A stretch of 64,000 nt of DNA from Limnoperna fortunei (GCA_944474755.1 OX104124.1:7156437-7220436), one strand, 5' to 3'; shown: positions 46,316 through 58,515, counted from the stretch's first letter. The notes: generated from the sequence alone by a model not told the origin. Made by a program: numbers and translations.

Positions 46316-46790
46316 TGTTTGTGTCCTGCCAAACAAAGTTGCTGGACATAGATTTAAGATGTGTTTGTGCTTCTGTCCCACTTCAGGATTACGTTTGCAT
46401 GGAAGCCTTTTGTGATGAAGATGATTTCACATTACAACAGGGGCCTCGGTGGCCGAGTGGTCTAGGTAGTTCGTCTACTATTGATCACGTGGTCTGTCAA
46501 CACTGAGATTGCGGGTTCGATTCTCACTGCAGGCAGGGTGTACTCGACTCCAGTCTTAATTGACAAGGATTGCCAGTTTTCCTACCGCAGGTCGGGGGTT
46601 TTCTCCGGGTACTCCGGCTTCCTCCACCAATAAAAACTGGACGCCATGATATAGCTGAAAAATTGCTGAAAGTGGCGTTAAACACCATCAAACAAACACA
46701 TTACAACATTATGAGATCTCCTCACTTGTTAAAATTCTTGGGGGCTGTGCCAAATCATTTCAAGCTTGACTGAACTTAAAAAAAAGGGGG
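46316..46790 (+). repeat. Dispersed repeat family D, split by a SINE
   Basis: 46316-46439 and 46709-46790 together match 53190-53410: CTGTCCCACTTCAGG, GATGATTTCACATTACAACA, then TTCTTGGGGGCTGTGCCAAA. The SINE at 46440-46696 interrupts it with a 12-bp duplication. The 136-codon frame spanning both is an artefact. Confidence 0.75.
46440..46696 (+). repeat. Complete tRNA-derived SINE with 12-bp target-site duplication
   Basis: The best copy in the window (257 bp). The head GGGGCCTCGGTGGCCGAGTG has an A box (TGGCCGAGTGG), and GGGTTCGATTCTC is a B box, so RNA polymerase III promotion is plausible. The body has GTGTACTCGACTCCAGTC and TTGACAAGGATTGCCAGTTT; the conserved 3' block is AACTGGACGCCATGATATAG and GCTGAAAGTGGCGTTAAA, with a CAAACAAAC tail. 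CACATTACAACA flanks it (46428-46439, 46697-46708). The head resembles a Leu/Ser-type tRNA but is not a functional tRNA. It may belong with described bivalve SINEs such as RUDI or Meta-SINEs; I cannot assign it. Confidence 0.93.
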
Positions 46791-47021
46791 TGCATGTTTA
46801 CGGATATTAGTCAAGCTGAACATCTGTGCCACTGAGACGAAATTTCTTGTTTTTTTAAGGGCAGAGGGTAATTAATTCTGGATTCAACCAACTTTGTTAC
46901 CATGTGTAAGTTTAACTTACAACCTCATTGACGATGTATGTAAATATTTTCATGTTATTTGTGAAATTATGTTAAACTTTTTTTAGAGGGGGGGTTGTTT
47001 CCCATACATGAGGATTTTTAT

Positions 47022-47330
47022 ATCCGTGCTTCCAAGAAGAGGGGGTATACTGTTTTACACTTATCTGTCCATCCATTCATTCATTCATCTGTCTGTAACA
47101 AAAATTTCTGTAACAGTTTTCTTAAAGCAGCTGTAGGATGCAGAAGCCTGATATTTTGCATATTGCTTTATCCTTTAATACCATATGTAGTATTGAGCGA
47201 TTGTGTGCTCCTTGGTTATCTACTTCTTGTTAGCTATGACTCGGATAAGAATAATGAGAATAGATGCAATTATTTGTGTGAATATCATTTAATTATATTA
47301 TTTGTGATATAAGAATACTAATTGTGGAGC
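47022..47330 (+). repeat. Hairpin-headed repeat (family of 16003), decayed copy
   Basis: ATCCGTGCTTCCAAGAAGAG then GGGGTATACTG, a CATT/CTGT pyrimidine tract, TTTCTGTAACAGTTTTCTTA and GCTCCTTGGTTATCTACTTC. The order parallels 41599-41830, but the two differ downstream. Confidence 0.5.
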
Positions 47331-47935
47331 CAGTAAATATAAAAAATACAATGTTTTATTATGTACCTGCTAGAATACTACCAGTCCAAATGTTTGTATA
47401 GTACCGGTACATTTTATTTGCAATGTGTTCATTGGCCATAAACAACTACAACACGTTATTAAGAAATAATTTATGGCTGCTCATATTGTATTAATTTTTA
47501 AATATGTGCAGGCATTATATATTTATGAATAGTTTGCTGCAAGCAGACATTAAGTATTTATATTCTAAAATAAATATTGGGAATTTGTGAATTTCACACC
47601 TACATTTGGGAATATGGTTCTTCCATCATTGTTTGGAGCTTTTCAGGTGGAAACTGAAAACAATTTTTGCCGTTTTTGAAGTGTAACATGTTATCTAAAT
47701 AAGAAAAAAAATTTCTGTATAATGCATAAAGGACGGTATTTTCTTTGTTTCTAAAGCAAGTGAAGAAAGCCTTTTCAAATTAAAAATTACAAATAGTTTA
47801 ATTAACATCCGACCTATCTACCTACCCATAATGGCATTATTGTTGAGTTCTAATTGTTGATATTTACTTAATCTGAATAACTTTCACTATTTACATGTGT
47901 GTCAATTTGAAACCTAGCTTTAAAATTGGCAGTCA
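47331..47935. other. Non-coding, nothing recognised
   Basis: AT-rich sequence leading into the 28-bp minisatellite; no supported feature. Confidence 0.55.
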
Positions 47936-50318
47936 TTTGTAATGAACACCAATATGGCAGCCATCTGTAATGCACACTAATATGGCATACATTTGTAATG
48001 AACACCAATATGGCAGCCATTTGTAATGAACACTAATATGGCAGCCATTTGTAATGAACACCAATATGGCAACCATTTGTAACTCACATCAATATAGCAG
48101 CCATTTGTAACGCACACCTATATGGCACCCATTTGAAACGAACACCAATATGGCAGCCATTTGTAATGAACACCAATATGGCAGCCATTTGTAATGAACA
48201 CCAATATGGCAGCTATTTGTAACGAACACTAATATGGCAGCCATTTGTAACACACACCGATATGGCAGCCATTTGTAACACACACCGATATGGCAGCCAT
48301 TTGTAACGAACACCAATATGGCAGCCATTTGTAACGAACACCAATAGGGCAGCCATTTGTAATGAACACCAATAGGGCAGCCATTTGTAATGAACACTAA
48401 AATGGCAGCCATTTGTAATGAACACCAATATGGCAGCCATTTGTAATGAACACTAATATGGCAGCCATTTGTAATGAACACCAATATGGCAACCATTTGT
48501 AACTCACATCAATATAGCAGCCATTTGTAATGCACACCTATATGGCACCCAGTTGAAACGAACACCAATATGGCAGCCATTTGTAATGAACACCAATATG
48601 GCAGCCATTTGTAATGAACACCAATATGGCAGCTATTTGTAACGAACACCAATATGGCAGCCATTTGTAACACACACCGATATGGCAGCCATTTGTAATG
48701 AACACCAATATGGCAGCCATTTGTAACGAACACCAATATGGCAGCCATTTGAAACGAACACCAATATGGCAGCCATTTGAAACGAACACCAATATGGCAG
48801 CCATTTGTAATGAACACCAATATGGCAGCCATTTGTAACGAACACCAATATGGCAGCCATTTGTAATGAACACCAATATGGCAGCCATTTGTAACGAACA
48901 CCAATATAGCAGCCATTTGTAATGAACACCAATATGGCAGCCATTTGTAATGAACACACTAATATGGCAGCCATTTGTAATGAACACCAATATGGGAGCC
49001 ATTTGTATTGAACACCAATATGGCAGCATTAGTAATGAACACCAATATGGCAGCCATTTGTAATGAACAACAATATGGCACCCGTTTGAAACGAACACCA
49101 ATATGGCAGCCATTTGTAACGAACACCAGTATGGCAGCCATTTGTAACGAACACCAATATGGCAGCCATTTGTAACGAACACCAATATGGCAGCCATATG
49201 TAATGAACATCAATATGGCAGCCATTTGTAATGAACCCCAATATGGCAGCCATTTGTAAGGACCACCAATATGGCAGCCATATGTAATGAACACACTAAT
49301 ATGGCAGCCATTTGTAATGAACACCAATATGGGAGCCATTTGTAATGAACACCAATATGGCAGCATTAGTAATGAACACCAATATGGCAGCCATTTGTAA
49401 TGAACAACAATATGGCACCCGTTTGAAACGAACACCAATATGGCAGCCATTTGTAACGAACACCAATATGGCAGCCATTTGTAACGAACACCAATATGGC
49501 AGCCATTTGTAACGAACACCAATATGGCAGCCATATGTAATGAACATCAATATGGCAGCCATTTGTAATGAACCCCAATATGGCAGCCTTTTGTAATGAA
49601 CACCAATATGGCAGCCATTTGTAATGAACACCAATATGGCAGAAATTTGTAATGAACACCAATATGGCAGCCATTTGTAATGAACACCAATATTGCAGCC
49701 ATTTGTAATGAACACCAATATGGCAGCAATTTGTAACGGACTCCAATATGGCAGCCATTTGTAACTCACATCAATATAGCAGCCATTTGTAACGCACACC
49801 AATATGGCACCCATTTGAAACGAACACCAATATAGCAGCCATTTGTAATGAACACCAATATGGCAGCCATTTGTAAGGACCACCAATATGGCAGCCATTT
49901 GTAATGAACACCAATATGGCAGCCATTTGTAACGAACACCAATATGGCAGCCATTTGTAATGAACACCAATATGGCAGCCATATGTAATGAACACACTAA
50001 TATGGCAGCCATTTGTAATGAACACCAATATGGCAGCCATTTGTAATGAACACCAATATGGCAGCCATTTGTAACACACATCAATATGGCAACCATTTAT
50101 AACGAATAGCAATATGGCAGCCTTTTGTAATGATAACCAATATGGCAGCCATTTGTAACTCACATCAATATGGCAGCCATTTGTAATGAACACCAATTAT
50201 GGCAGCCATTTGTAACACATCAATATGGCAACCATTTATAACGAATAGCAATATGGCAGCCATTTGTAATGAACACCAATATAGCAGCCATTTATAAAGA
50301 ACACCAATATGGAAATGT
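47936..50318 (+). repeat. 28-bp minisatellite, ~85 units
   Basis: Core ATGGCAGCCATTTGTAAT plus GAACACCAAT. Unit variants (AACCATTTGTAACTCACATC, CACCCATTTGAAACG) mark higher-order copies: the same run of variants recurs at about 48062, 48485 and 49750, and the GCAGCATTAGTAATG variant at 49022 and 49358. Both ends decay gradually. On the reverse strand the unit has no stop in any frame, which explains many overlapping ORFs of up to 266 codons; none is credited as a gene. Confidence 0.96.
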
Positions 50319-53189
50319 AGAAGTAAAAAATGCCATAAATAGATATAAACAAGAATTTGTGTATACCTTGTTTGGTGTATACTACTACAGTCAAACTCCT
50401 TTTAATCCTCTTATGATAATTATGTAGATTTACTTGGCTTTAAGTTAAGATAATCCTTTAATCTTACTAAAATTTTTTTGTTATTTGAATTATCTCCCTT
50501 TAAATAAGGTTGAACTCGATGTTAGTGTCATAGGAAAATTACTGCTGTTTCTTGTGGTTTTTTTTCTGTATATGTATTTATAGTAATAATACACTTGAGC
50601 TGGTATTTTTCTAATGGATGATGAAAGTGGAATTATACAGTTAATATCAGTGGAAATGTTTGATAATATAAATACAAAAGTTTAGGTCAATAAAACAAAA
50701 TGCTAAGACTTCCATCCGATCTTTCTAAAAATGTAGGGCAAGTGTGAGGGGCATTTTTTTTTTCATTTTAAGTTTTGGGCCAATTTTAAAGGAAATAATG
50801 GTTACAAATTTTTTTCAATGAAAAAAATATTGAAACAAAAAGTTACCTGAAAATAAGATAGGAGAGAAACAAAATAGTCTTGATATGAAATATTTCTGCA
50901 ATTTGTATAGGTGATATTTGTTTATAATGTTATTTTAGAAATTAAAAAAAAATAGGGGCAGGCAAGTATCATAATCTAGGATTTTTTTTAATTATGACTT
51001 TTTAACAAGTGACAACAGCTCTGTAAATGACCTTTGACTGCGGGAGAGGAAATGTGTTCTTATTTTGATATTTGGTACATGCGCGCGAGCTTTAGCATGG
51101 ACAGTCGATTTATTTTTCAATGGAATTTTGATATTAGAGTTGTATTTAAAAAACAGTTTCATACAGAATTGATAAATAAATTTATTTATATAATTTGTTA
51201 AATGTATTGGTTATTTTTCAGCCGATTGTGCAAAGCCCATTTCTGGACTATTTTATGGGTGTTTGTGAGTGTCCTTGAGTACCCTTCAGGGTTTCTAAAT
51301 TCGCAAAAATTTTTATCTGACATGACAGCCAGAAAATTTAAATGTGAATAGCTGAAATTATTTCGTTCATTTTGAGGGATCTCTCATTACTCAATGAAAC
51401 TTGGTGCCCGAGTCAGAGCAAAAAATGTTAATAGTTTCCCCTATACCAAAATAATTAAGAGGCTCTTGTCAAGTATTTTGTCTTTTGTGGTGTATCACTG
51501 TAATGGATGATCATTTGGTTTAAACATCTGTATATTATTATTCAGGAATTATTTATTTAGAGAAATAAATGAAAGATATTTTTAGTACACTTTTCACTGA
51601 CTGCTTCAGATTCATTGTTTACATTGCTGAATGAAGGGAAATCTATGAAATTTGAGATGGCCTAAATTTTGGGACATGTGATGTTTTCATTAAGACAAGT
51701 AAATTTTGATACTTGTCTAAAGGGACAAGTTTTTAAAAATTGTATTGTCGATGCTTGATACTATACTTTAAAACCTTCAATGTGATGTTTTAGTGTGTAT
51801 TTTGAAACAAAATATACATTTGTGAATTACAAAATTATAATAAAATTTTTTTAAAAAATAGTTTGATTGATTGATTGCTTGTTGTTTAACTTTCAGCAAG
51901 CAATATAAAAACGTGTAAATATATTGATGGTTCCTGCTCTAGGGAAGTATTGGGCTAAGAAACCAATACCAGTTTGATGGATATTTTATGTGTATTGCCT
52001 CAGTTTTGGTATGATACACATCTACATTTAACAAGCAGTGTTTTGGTCTATCTGTAATTAATTTCTAAAAAAATATAAAACATTTCAGAAAATTTTAGAT
52101 TTTTTAAAAGTGTGAAATATGATCTTTGTATATTCCTAATGCAATAGAATCTTTTCTTGTAACTGAAATTTCCAGTCTATCAATTTCAGTTTTACTGCTG
52201 GAATTTGTAGTTGTCAATATTTGTTTGTCTGCAGTAATTGCAATCAAATACATACAGCAACCATAGCAAAAAGCGGAGAGCAAGTGAAAGATTTAATTTT
52301 AATTAGACTGCAGTACGGACCTCGATTTAAAAAGAGGGGAAAAACTTAAGTACCAGTATCTTAAAAGAAAACTTTTTAAAAAAGTGGCAGGATTCAGGAT
52401 TCTAGTCAGTTCAATCCTTACACAAAATGTTTTATGTGACTCTTATAAGCCAGTAGTGTATGTTATTGCTTTCTTTCTTTAATTGTTTGTTTTTTGTACA
52501 TTTTTGGTAATTTGTTACTTGGCCTTCTAGTAATTAATGGAAAGGTGAGATTTTTATTTGGTTTATCTCCCCTGTATGTATAAGTACACAATTATCCCTT
52601 GTGGAACCTCATACAGGGGTACTAATCTTTTTAAGCACATAATCCAAAACATTACAATCATATTATTTTTTACAATTTCTAAAAACTTGTTAAAAGTATG
52701 TTCTAAATATATCTTGGCAAAATGATCTGAACATCAGGATGCATGAAGTTATAAATAGAATAAAGGTAGGATACATATTGCTAATAACATAAGTTGAAAA
52801 TTAACAAATTCTGCATGACTCGACCAGAAATGGTTGTTAAGGGGATTATTTAGTCACACTTATAACTTGTACAGTCATTGACCAAAACAATTATGTTTCT
52901 GTTCTTTAAGATGAAAATTATAGTATAATAATCAGTATGTTAAGTTTAAGAGAATTTATACATGTAAATTGATTAAAAGTATTTAATTTTATTTGCTTGA
53001 ATGGTATTTAATGCCACTTGAGCAAATTTGTATCTGTGTCATGGTGACCAGTTATTTGGCGATTGATTCTGGAGTACCTGTAATCAAACTAGCAACCCTT
53101 GTTGTGTAACTCCAACGATAAATGGGAGACATATTTACAGTTTCATGGAGATGACTTCACATATTCAGGAAACTGCAAGTGATCTAGTT
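50319..53189. other. Non-coding, one repeat fragment
   Basis: 51652-51760 (GGGACATGTGATGTTTTCAT...ACTTGTCTAAAGGGACAAG) is an inverted relative of 57215-57305. Elsewhere AT-rich with no supported feature. Confidence 0.55.
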
Positions 53190-53410
53190 TATAATGTCCC
53201 AAAAAGAAAGTTGGGGACAAATTTTCTGCCTGTATGTCCAACTGTCTGTTCCACCTCAGGTTTACCTTTTCGTTAAAGCTTTTTTAAAACAAAGATGACT
53301 TCACATCGTCATGAAACTTGATACACATATACAAGGTAATGAAATTTCTTCATTAAACAAAATTCTGGGGGCTGAGCCAAATTTTCAGGAATGAGTGAAC
53401 TTGGACTATG
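53190..53410 (+). repeat. Dispersed repeat family D, uninterrupted copy
   Basis: AAGTTGGGGACAAATTTTC, CTGTTCCACCTCAGG, AAGATGACTTCACATCG and AATTCTGGGGGCTGAGCCAA; shows the state of the 46.3-kb copy before SINE insertion. Confidence 0.7.
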
Positions 53411-53839
53411 GCAAGGAGGTGATTCCCAATATGTGCTTAGAAGGACATCAGTGTAGCCGATAAGCTAAATATCAAAATCAAGAGTACTGTACCATACATA
53501 GTCTGAAACCCACATCGGTCGCGTTCTCGCTTTGCTACCACTTACAAACCGTGGGCACACTATTAGATATTTTCTTGTTTTCAAGAATATTTAATGTCCT
53601 ATTTTGATTGGTCACTTGTACTTTTGGTGAAGCATGACAACTAATAAACTAATGTATCCATGTATGGACTCCTACATGATACTTGGACTGGTAGTTTAAA
53701 AATGTACAACAAACTATTGATTAAAATGACAGAATAAAATTGTATCCATTTTTAGACTGCTACACGATACATAGATGGACAGCTAATTAACAATAGTTAA
53801 CAACTGAGTTCTCCAATTAATATTATGATCAAGTTTGTA
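53411..53839. other. Non-coding, nothing recognised
   Basis: Contains near-repeated GACTCCTACATGATAC / GACTGCTACACGATAC segments (about 53666 and 53756). No gene. Confidence 0.5.
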
Positions 53840-55760
53840 GATCACCTGATCCCAAGGTCATGTGTGATTTTGTTATCACTTTGTGTCCATGGTTGTCGTC
53901 GGCTGTAAACTTTTTACATTTTAATCTTCTTCTCCAAAACCATTTGTCCAATTGAAACCAAACTTGGTCAGATTGTTGATTGGATTGACCTTTAAAAAGT
54001 TTGTGTTTTTAGCTCACCTGGACCAAAGGTCCATGTGAGCTTTTGCTATCACTTGGCGTCCGTCGTCTGTCGTCCATCTTCCGTCGTAAACTTTTTAAAA
54101 AATCTTCTCCTCTGAAACCATTGGGCCAATTTTTTTCAAACTTGGCCACAATCATCCTTAGGGTTCCTAGTTTCAAGTTTATACCCAGGGTGTTGATCTA
54201 TAGACAAATATGGCCACTGTTACTAAAAATAGAACATGAGGGTCAACACAGGTTTTGACAAAATTTTTGGTATTTACAATATAACCTGAAAACTATACGA
54301 GGTAGAGTGAAACTGTAAATGGCAGAAATGATCAGCAATAAAAGCCCTACAATTCACTTGATTGGTCTGAAATTGTCAGATGACGCCTTATATGAGTTAT
54401 TGCCTTTAAATGGTAATTTTTGATGAAATTTTCTGTTTTTGTCCTGTATCTTTACAACTGTAACAGCTAGAGTGAAACTGTTAATAGCAAAAATGATCAG
54501 CAAAACAAGCCCTACAAATTACTATGAAGTCTGAAATTGTCAGATGACTCCTTATAGGAGTTATTGCCCTTAAATTGCAATTTTTTTATGAAATTTTCCG
54601 TTTTTGTCCTGTTACTTAAAAACCATAACAGCTAGAGTGAAATAATAAATTGCAAAAATGATCAGCAATAAAAGCCCTACAATTCACTTAATTGGTCTGA
54701 AATTGTCAGATGACTCCTTATAGGGGTTATTGCCCTTAAATGACAATTTTGTTATGAAATTTTCCATTTTTGTCCTGTAACTTGAAAACTATAGCAGCTC
54801 GATTAAAACTGTAAATTGCACATTATGATCAGCAATAGAAGCCCTACAAATGATTGCTTAGTCCAAAATTGCAATATGACTCTTTATAGGAGTTATTGCC
54901 CTTTCATTATGAATTTGGACAAATGAAAAGTTTTTGAATTATAAATTAGTCTATAACACACCTATTAGTAGAGTAAAACTGTAAATTTCTAAAGTGCCCT
55001 AAAGGACAATGCCTAAAAACCATTTAATTTTCAGAAATTGTCTGATGGCACCTTATAGGAGTTATTGTATTTAACAAATATTTTTGAAGAAATGTTTAGT
55101 TTTTGCACAGTAACTTAAAAGCTATAACAACTAGACTGAAACTGTTAATTTCAAAAACTTTAATATAGTTTAAGTCATTTGGATTCCAGGTGAGCGATTA
55201 CAGGCTCCTGGGAGCATCTAGTTTTATTCAAATTGGAAAACTAATATGACTGCCACCACAGTTTACGTTAGGACCCATTAGGGAAAAAAGTTAGAAAAGG
55301 CTTCATCTCTGAAACGGGTTAACCAATCGAAACAAAACTTAGTAGCAATATTGATTGGATGGTCATCTATAAAGTTTATGTTTTTTAAATTCAAAATGAC
55401 GGAGATGCAGGATGCTAAGGGAAAAAGTTTAAGACGACTTCTTCTCTGAAACAGCTTAACCAATTAAAGTAAAAAATAAAACCAGTATTCATCAGATGGT
55501 CATGTTTAAGGTTCTTGTATTTTATGCCATTGGAAATTCGAAATGGCCGCCATCACAGGACTTTAACACAGGACCCTGTGGGAAAAGCTTGTTTAAAAAG
55601 CTTCTCTGAAACCAGTTTAACAATGGTAAACAATCAAAACACAGTTTATTTGGAATATATATGGGATGGTCCTCTACAAATTTTTTATGCTATGACAGTA
55701 AAAATGGCCACCGTTACCATTTCAGACTAAGTTATCAGAGGACTCTTTTGAAATGTCATC
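53840..55760 (+). repeat. Dispersed repeat family A, split by a Helentron-like element
   Basis: 53840-54010 and 55222-55760 carry family A modules (CTTCTCTGAAACCAGTT, CAATCGAAACAAAACTTAG, TGGTCATCTATAAAGTTTAT, AATGGCCGCCATCACAGG). The join TTTGTGTTTTT | TTATTCAAATTGG resembles the intact module TTTATGTTTTTTAAATTCAA at 55375. At least three ~160-bp modules remain on the right. Confidence 0.75.
54011..55221 (+). mobile_element. Helentron-like element, six ~165-bp core repeats
   Basis: 5' hairpin AGCTCACCTGGACC / GGTCCATGTGAGCT (54011-54041); CGTC-rich tract; core repeats marked by GCTAGAGTGAAACTGT at about 54301, 54466, 54631, 54796, 54967 and 55131 (period 164-171); then CCAGGTGAGC, inverted to the 5' GCTCACCTGG; then the 3' hairpin GGCTCCTGGGAGC and CATCTAGTTTT. 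The layout is the same as the 9-kb element, with unrelated sequence. No replicase ORF. Inserted between T-rich bases inside repeat family A. Confidence 0.78.
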
Positions 55761-56717
55761 TCTCAGAAACTGCAAAGCTAATTCAAGCCATATTGTATGT
55801 GTATGTGAAAATTGATAATTACAGGACTTGGTTTAACATCAGGGAAATGCCATCATCATTGCTCGAGTGCTTCTGGTTACATTTTTTATTTCCCACTGGC
55901 TTTTAAATTATGTCACCTGCATTCAAAAAGATAATATTATTTTAATATATTGACCTTTACAGAGGTCAAATGTAAATGTCAATTTGCATTGTGTTTTATT
56001 TTTGACTTCCACAGCAGGTTTATCAGATTTGATATTAAACAGAATATTTATATGTTGACTTTAATGATAATACGGTCAATAGAACCTATGTTAAGACACA
56101 AAAGGGGTTTAAAAAAATCTACATCTCAATTTAAATTAAGGATCAACATGACAATATGCCCATAGATATTATGTTATTTACTATTGTCTATCCTCTGCTT
56201 GACTTTATCGCAGTTTATGAAATAATGTTTCTCATAAACACACGATATTTAAATTTGGTGTAACATAGCGTTAAAATATTGTTTTGAATTGCCTCTATTG
56301 TTGTATACCAATCATATGTAAGATACTTTGGACCAGTGTTTTAAAGTCATTATCATGCTTTTAGTAACTTGTTCGAGTCTTTTAAACCGACATATTTGTT
56401 TAAATTAGTGTTTATTATTAGTGTTGCAACCTGATATTTGAGCAAATGTGTTGGAATTATCTATTTGTGGATTTTTCTTTCAATGACAAATGTAGTGAGG
56501 ATAATTTAATAATTTATAGCTATTGTGGAACCACTTAGAAGTCATTTAGACATTAATTTTGTTTATTGATAAAAGACATTTGAGCTCATTTGGTATGGCT
56601 GTATATGGACAATATATTAACGGTTTTCTGATCTTGACTGATTCAAAGTTGGGATCAATTATTCACTTAATTTAAGGATTTTACTATTTAACTTGTGCTG
56701 AAAGTTAATTCAGAAAT
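55761..56717. other. Non-coding 5' flank of the 56.7-kb exon
   Basis: AT-rich. If 56718 is a first exon, its promoter and 5'UTR should lie here, but no motif is strong enough to call. Confidence 0.45.
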
Positions 56718-56933
56718 ATGGCAGGCCCTGGTTTTTCTGTTCCGTTTGATTCGCCGTTGATGAGGCTCCCTCTGGTGACTAAGAACAGGAAGAAAATCGC
56801 AACATCATCCGAAGCCGTCATCAAAGACAAAATCATAACAGCTCCTGTAAAGGAGAAAATAACGATAGAAAAAGTCATTGCAGGGGAGAAAGTTGTAATT
56901 CCTCAAGCAGAAATCGTGACAGGGCCACCAGCA
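56718..56933 (+). CDS. Candidate first coding exon (72 codons), unknown protein
   Basis: The ATG sits in a strong context (AGAAATATGGC: A at -3, G at +4). 72 codons of clearly less AT-biased sequence run to GCCACCAGCA|GTAAGTTTT, a near-perfect donor in phase 0. The peptide begins MAGPGFSVPFDSPLMRLP and continues into a Lys/Ile/Val-rich stretch with alternating charge (for example VKEKITIEKVIAGEKVV), predicted soluble with no membrane segment. Balanced codon use makes this the best-supported coding segment in the window. In-frame stop TGA follows 15 bases beyond the donor, so splicing is needed for a longer product. I cannot name the family. With the phase-0 candidates at 4829 and 46168 it could be an alternative N-terminus of one gene. 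Confidence 0.68.
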
Positions 56934-57198
56934 GTAAGTTTTAACTCGTGAAATGGAGGTCTTTCTTAGGTTTGGTTGCTGACTTTTTGTAGAATTCTTT
57001 TTTTTATATTGTAGTGGGTTGCAGTGTTGTAATGTAGCCTTTGATTGTGTGCTATATTTTAAGAAATAATCCATGGCTGCCCATATTTTATTGATTATTT
57101 AATTATGGGTAGGCATTATGTTTTGCAATGAGTTTCAGAATTATTTCCAAATTTAAAATTAAGAACAGGAAGAACTTTAAACTTTTTACGTATACATC
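56934..57198. other. Intron start, non-coding
   Basis: Sequence after the donor; the 57060-57100 segment (AAGAAATAATCCATGGCTGC) resembles 47460-47510 (AAGAAATAATTTATGGCTGC), a short dispersed repeat. Confidence 0.5.
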
Positions 57199-57806
57199 GG
57201 GCCTCGATCTACAATAACTTTTTTTAAAACTTGTCCCTTTGGACAAGTAACTTTCAAAATTTACTTGTCCAAATGAAAACATCACTTGTCCGAAAATTTT
57301 TACCCAGAACATCCAAAATTTGTATGTTTAAATGATTTGGTTAAAAACAATACATATTATGCCGAGCTAATGTTATGATAGATTGAAACCGAATTTCGTC
57401 AGATCCATGTGTGTGTTGATGTTTCAATGTCAAATTAGTTTTACAACTATTATCGGCAAGCTCAGTTCCTTCAAGCATTTTCTTTATCAGGAATAAGTTG
57501 TATACTGGTCCCATCACAGCTTGTAGTTAGGGCTATGCATACGTAGTTTCGAACCAGTGCTAAGTAATTTTTATAAATTTGTTGACATGTTATCGGCAAT
57601 GAAAAAAATGTAATGGATAATAAATTCAGAAAAATTATTGACCAAACTCGCATTTTTTAGAAAAGATACTTCAATTCTTAATGATACTTCATTATAGGCT
57701 TATTTTTTTACTTGTCCTAACGCATAAGTGACTACTGAGTTTTTTTTGTTAGACGGATATTTCCACTTGTCCCGGGCAATCGGACAAACGTTATTGTGGA
57801 GCCCTG
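57199..57806. mobile_element. ~600-bp foldback/MITE-like element (ACTTGTCC family)
   Basis: The left end GGGCCTCGATCTACAATAAC and right end GTTATTGTGGAGCCCTG are imperfectly inverted. ACTTGTCC / GGACAAGT blocks cluster just inside both ends. 51652-51760 is a related fragment in the opposite orientation. Confidence 0.6.
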
Positions 57807-58232
57807 TACATAAGTTAAGAAAGACCCTCAATTGTTGATTTTTTTATTAATCATAGATATTATCAAAGATAGACAATAAAAATAAAAGAAACGAGCATCT
57901 AAGAAACAAAATAACCTATTTATATATAAACATCAACAATATGTAATTTAATAAAACAGAATGATGAATGATACATTTTGTCACTTCAAATTTAAGACAT
58001 TATAAGGGAGATGGTGATCTAAGCGAAAAGCAGATAAACAAATGAATAGGATAAAAAATAATTTCATTGCACAAAGCACAATATGTTATGGGGAGGAAAT
58101 GAGATAAATAAAGACCATCATGTACAAAAATTTGTATTAAACAGTTGTAAATATATGTTGAATGAGAATTATTTTCCACCATTTAGATTGAAGTAACCTT
58201 TCTCTGTGTAACATTTAACATTGAATGTAGAC

Positions 58233-58353
58233 TTCTATGGAGACATGTACACCTTACGGAGACATGTACACCTGTACGGAGACATGTACACCTGTACAGA
58301 GACATGTACACCTATAATGAGACATGTACACCTGTACAGAGACATGTACAATT
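58233..58353 (+). repeat. 21-bp tandem repeat, ~6 units
   Basis: GGAGACATGTACACCTGTAC and variants; each unit contains ACATGT and the palindrome-like GTACACCTGTAC. Confidence 0.93.
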
Positions 58354-58437
58354 ACTGGAGCTTTTTTTCTCTCTTTTTGTCAAGTTTCCAACTGAAGGTG
58401 TTGTGATTTCTTATTCTGTATATTCTATCTTTTTTTC

Positions 58438-58515
58438 CCAATAACAATCGGATGCCATCATGGATTGATATAGCTGAAACACTGCTGAAATTGCTGAAAC
58501 CCCATTCTATCTAAC
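58438..58515 (+). repeat. SINE tail fragment
   Basis: CAATAACAATCGGATGCCATC, GATATAGCTGAAACACTGCT and GAAATTGCTGAAACCCC resemble the SINE 3' block. No head is present. Confidence 0.55.

Noticed and set aside
46440..46530. Functional tRNA gene (A and B boxes present)
   Set aside because: The sequence does not close into a proper acceptor stem and continues into a SINE body with target-site duplications; it is a SINE head.
47022..47330. Ordinary gene at the 105-codon frame 46995-47312
   Set aside because: The frame covers a decayed hairpin-headed repeat related to 41599-41830.
49296..50096. 266-codon reverse-strand frame as a gene
   Set aside because: By-product of the stop-free 28-bp minisatellite; overlapping frames of similar length exist in all three phases.
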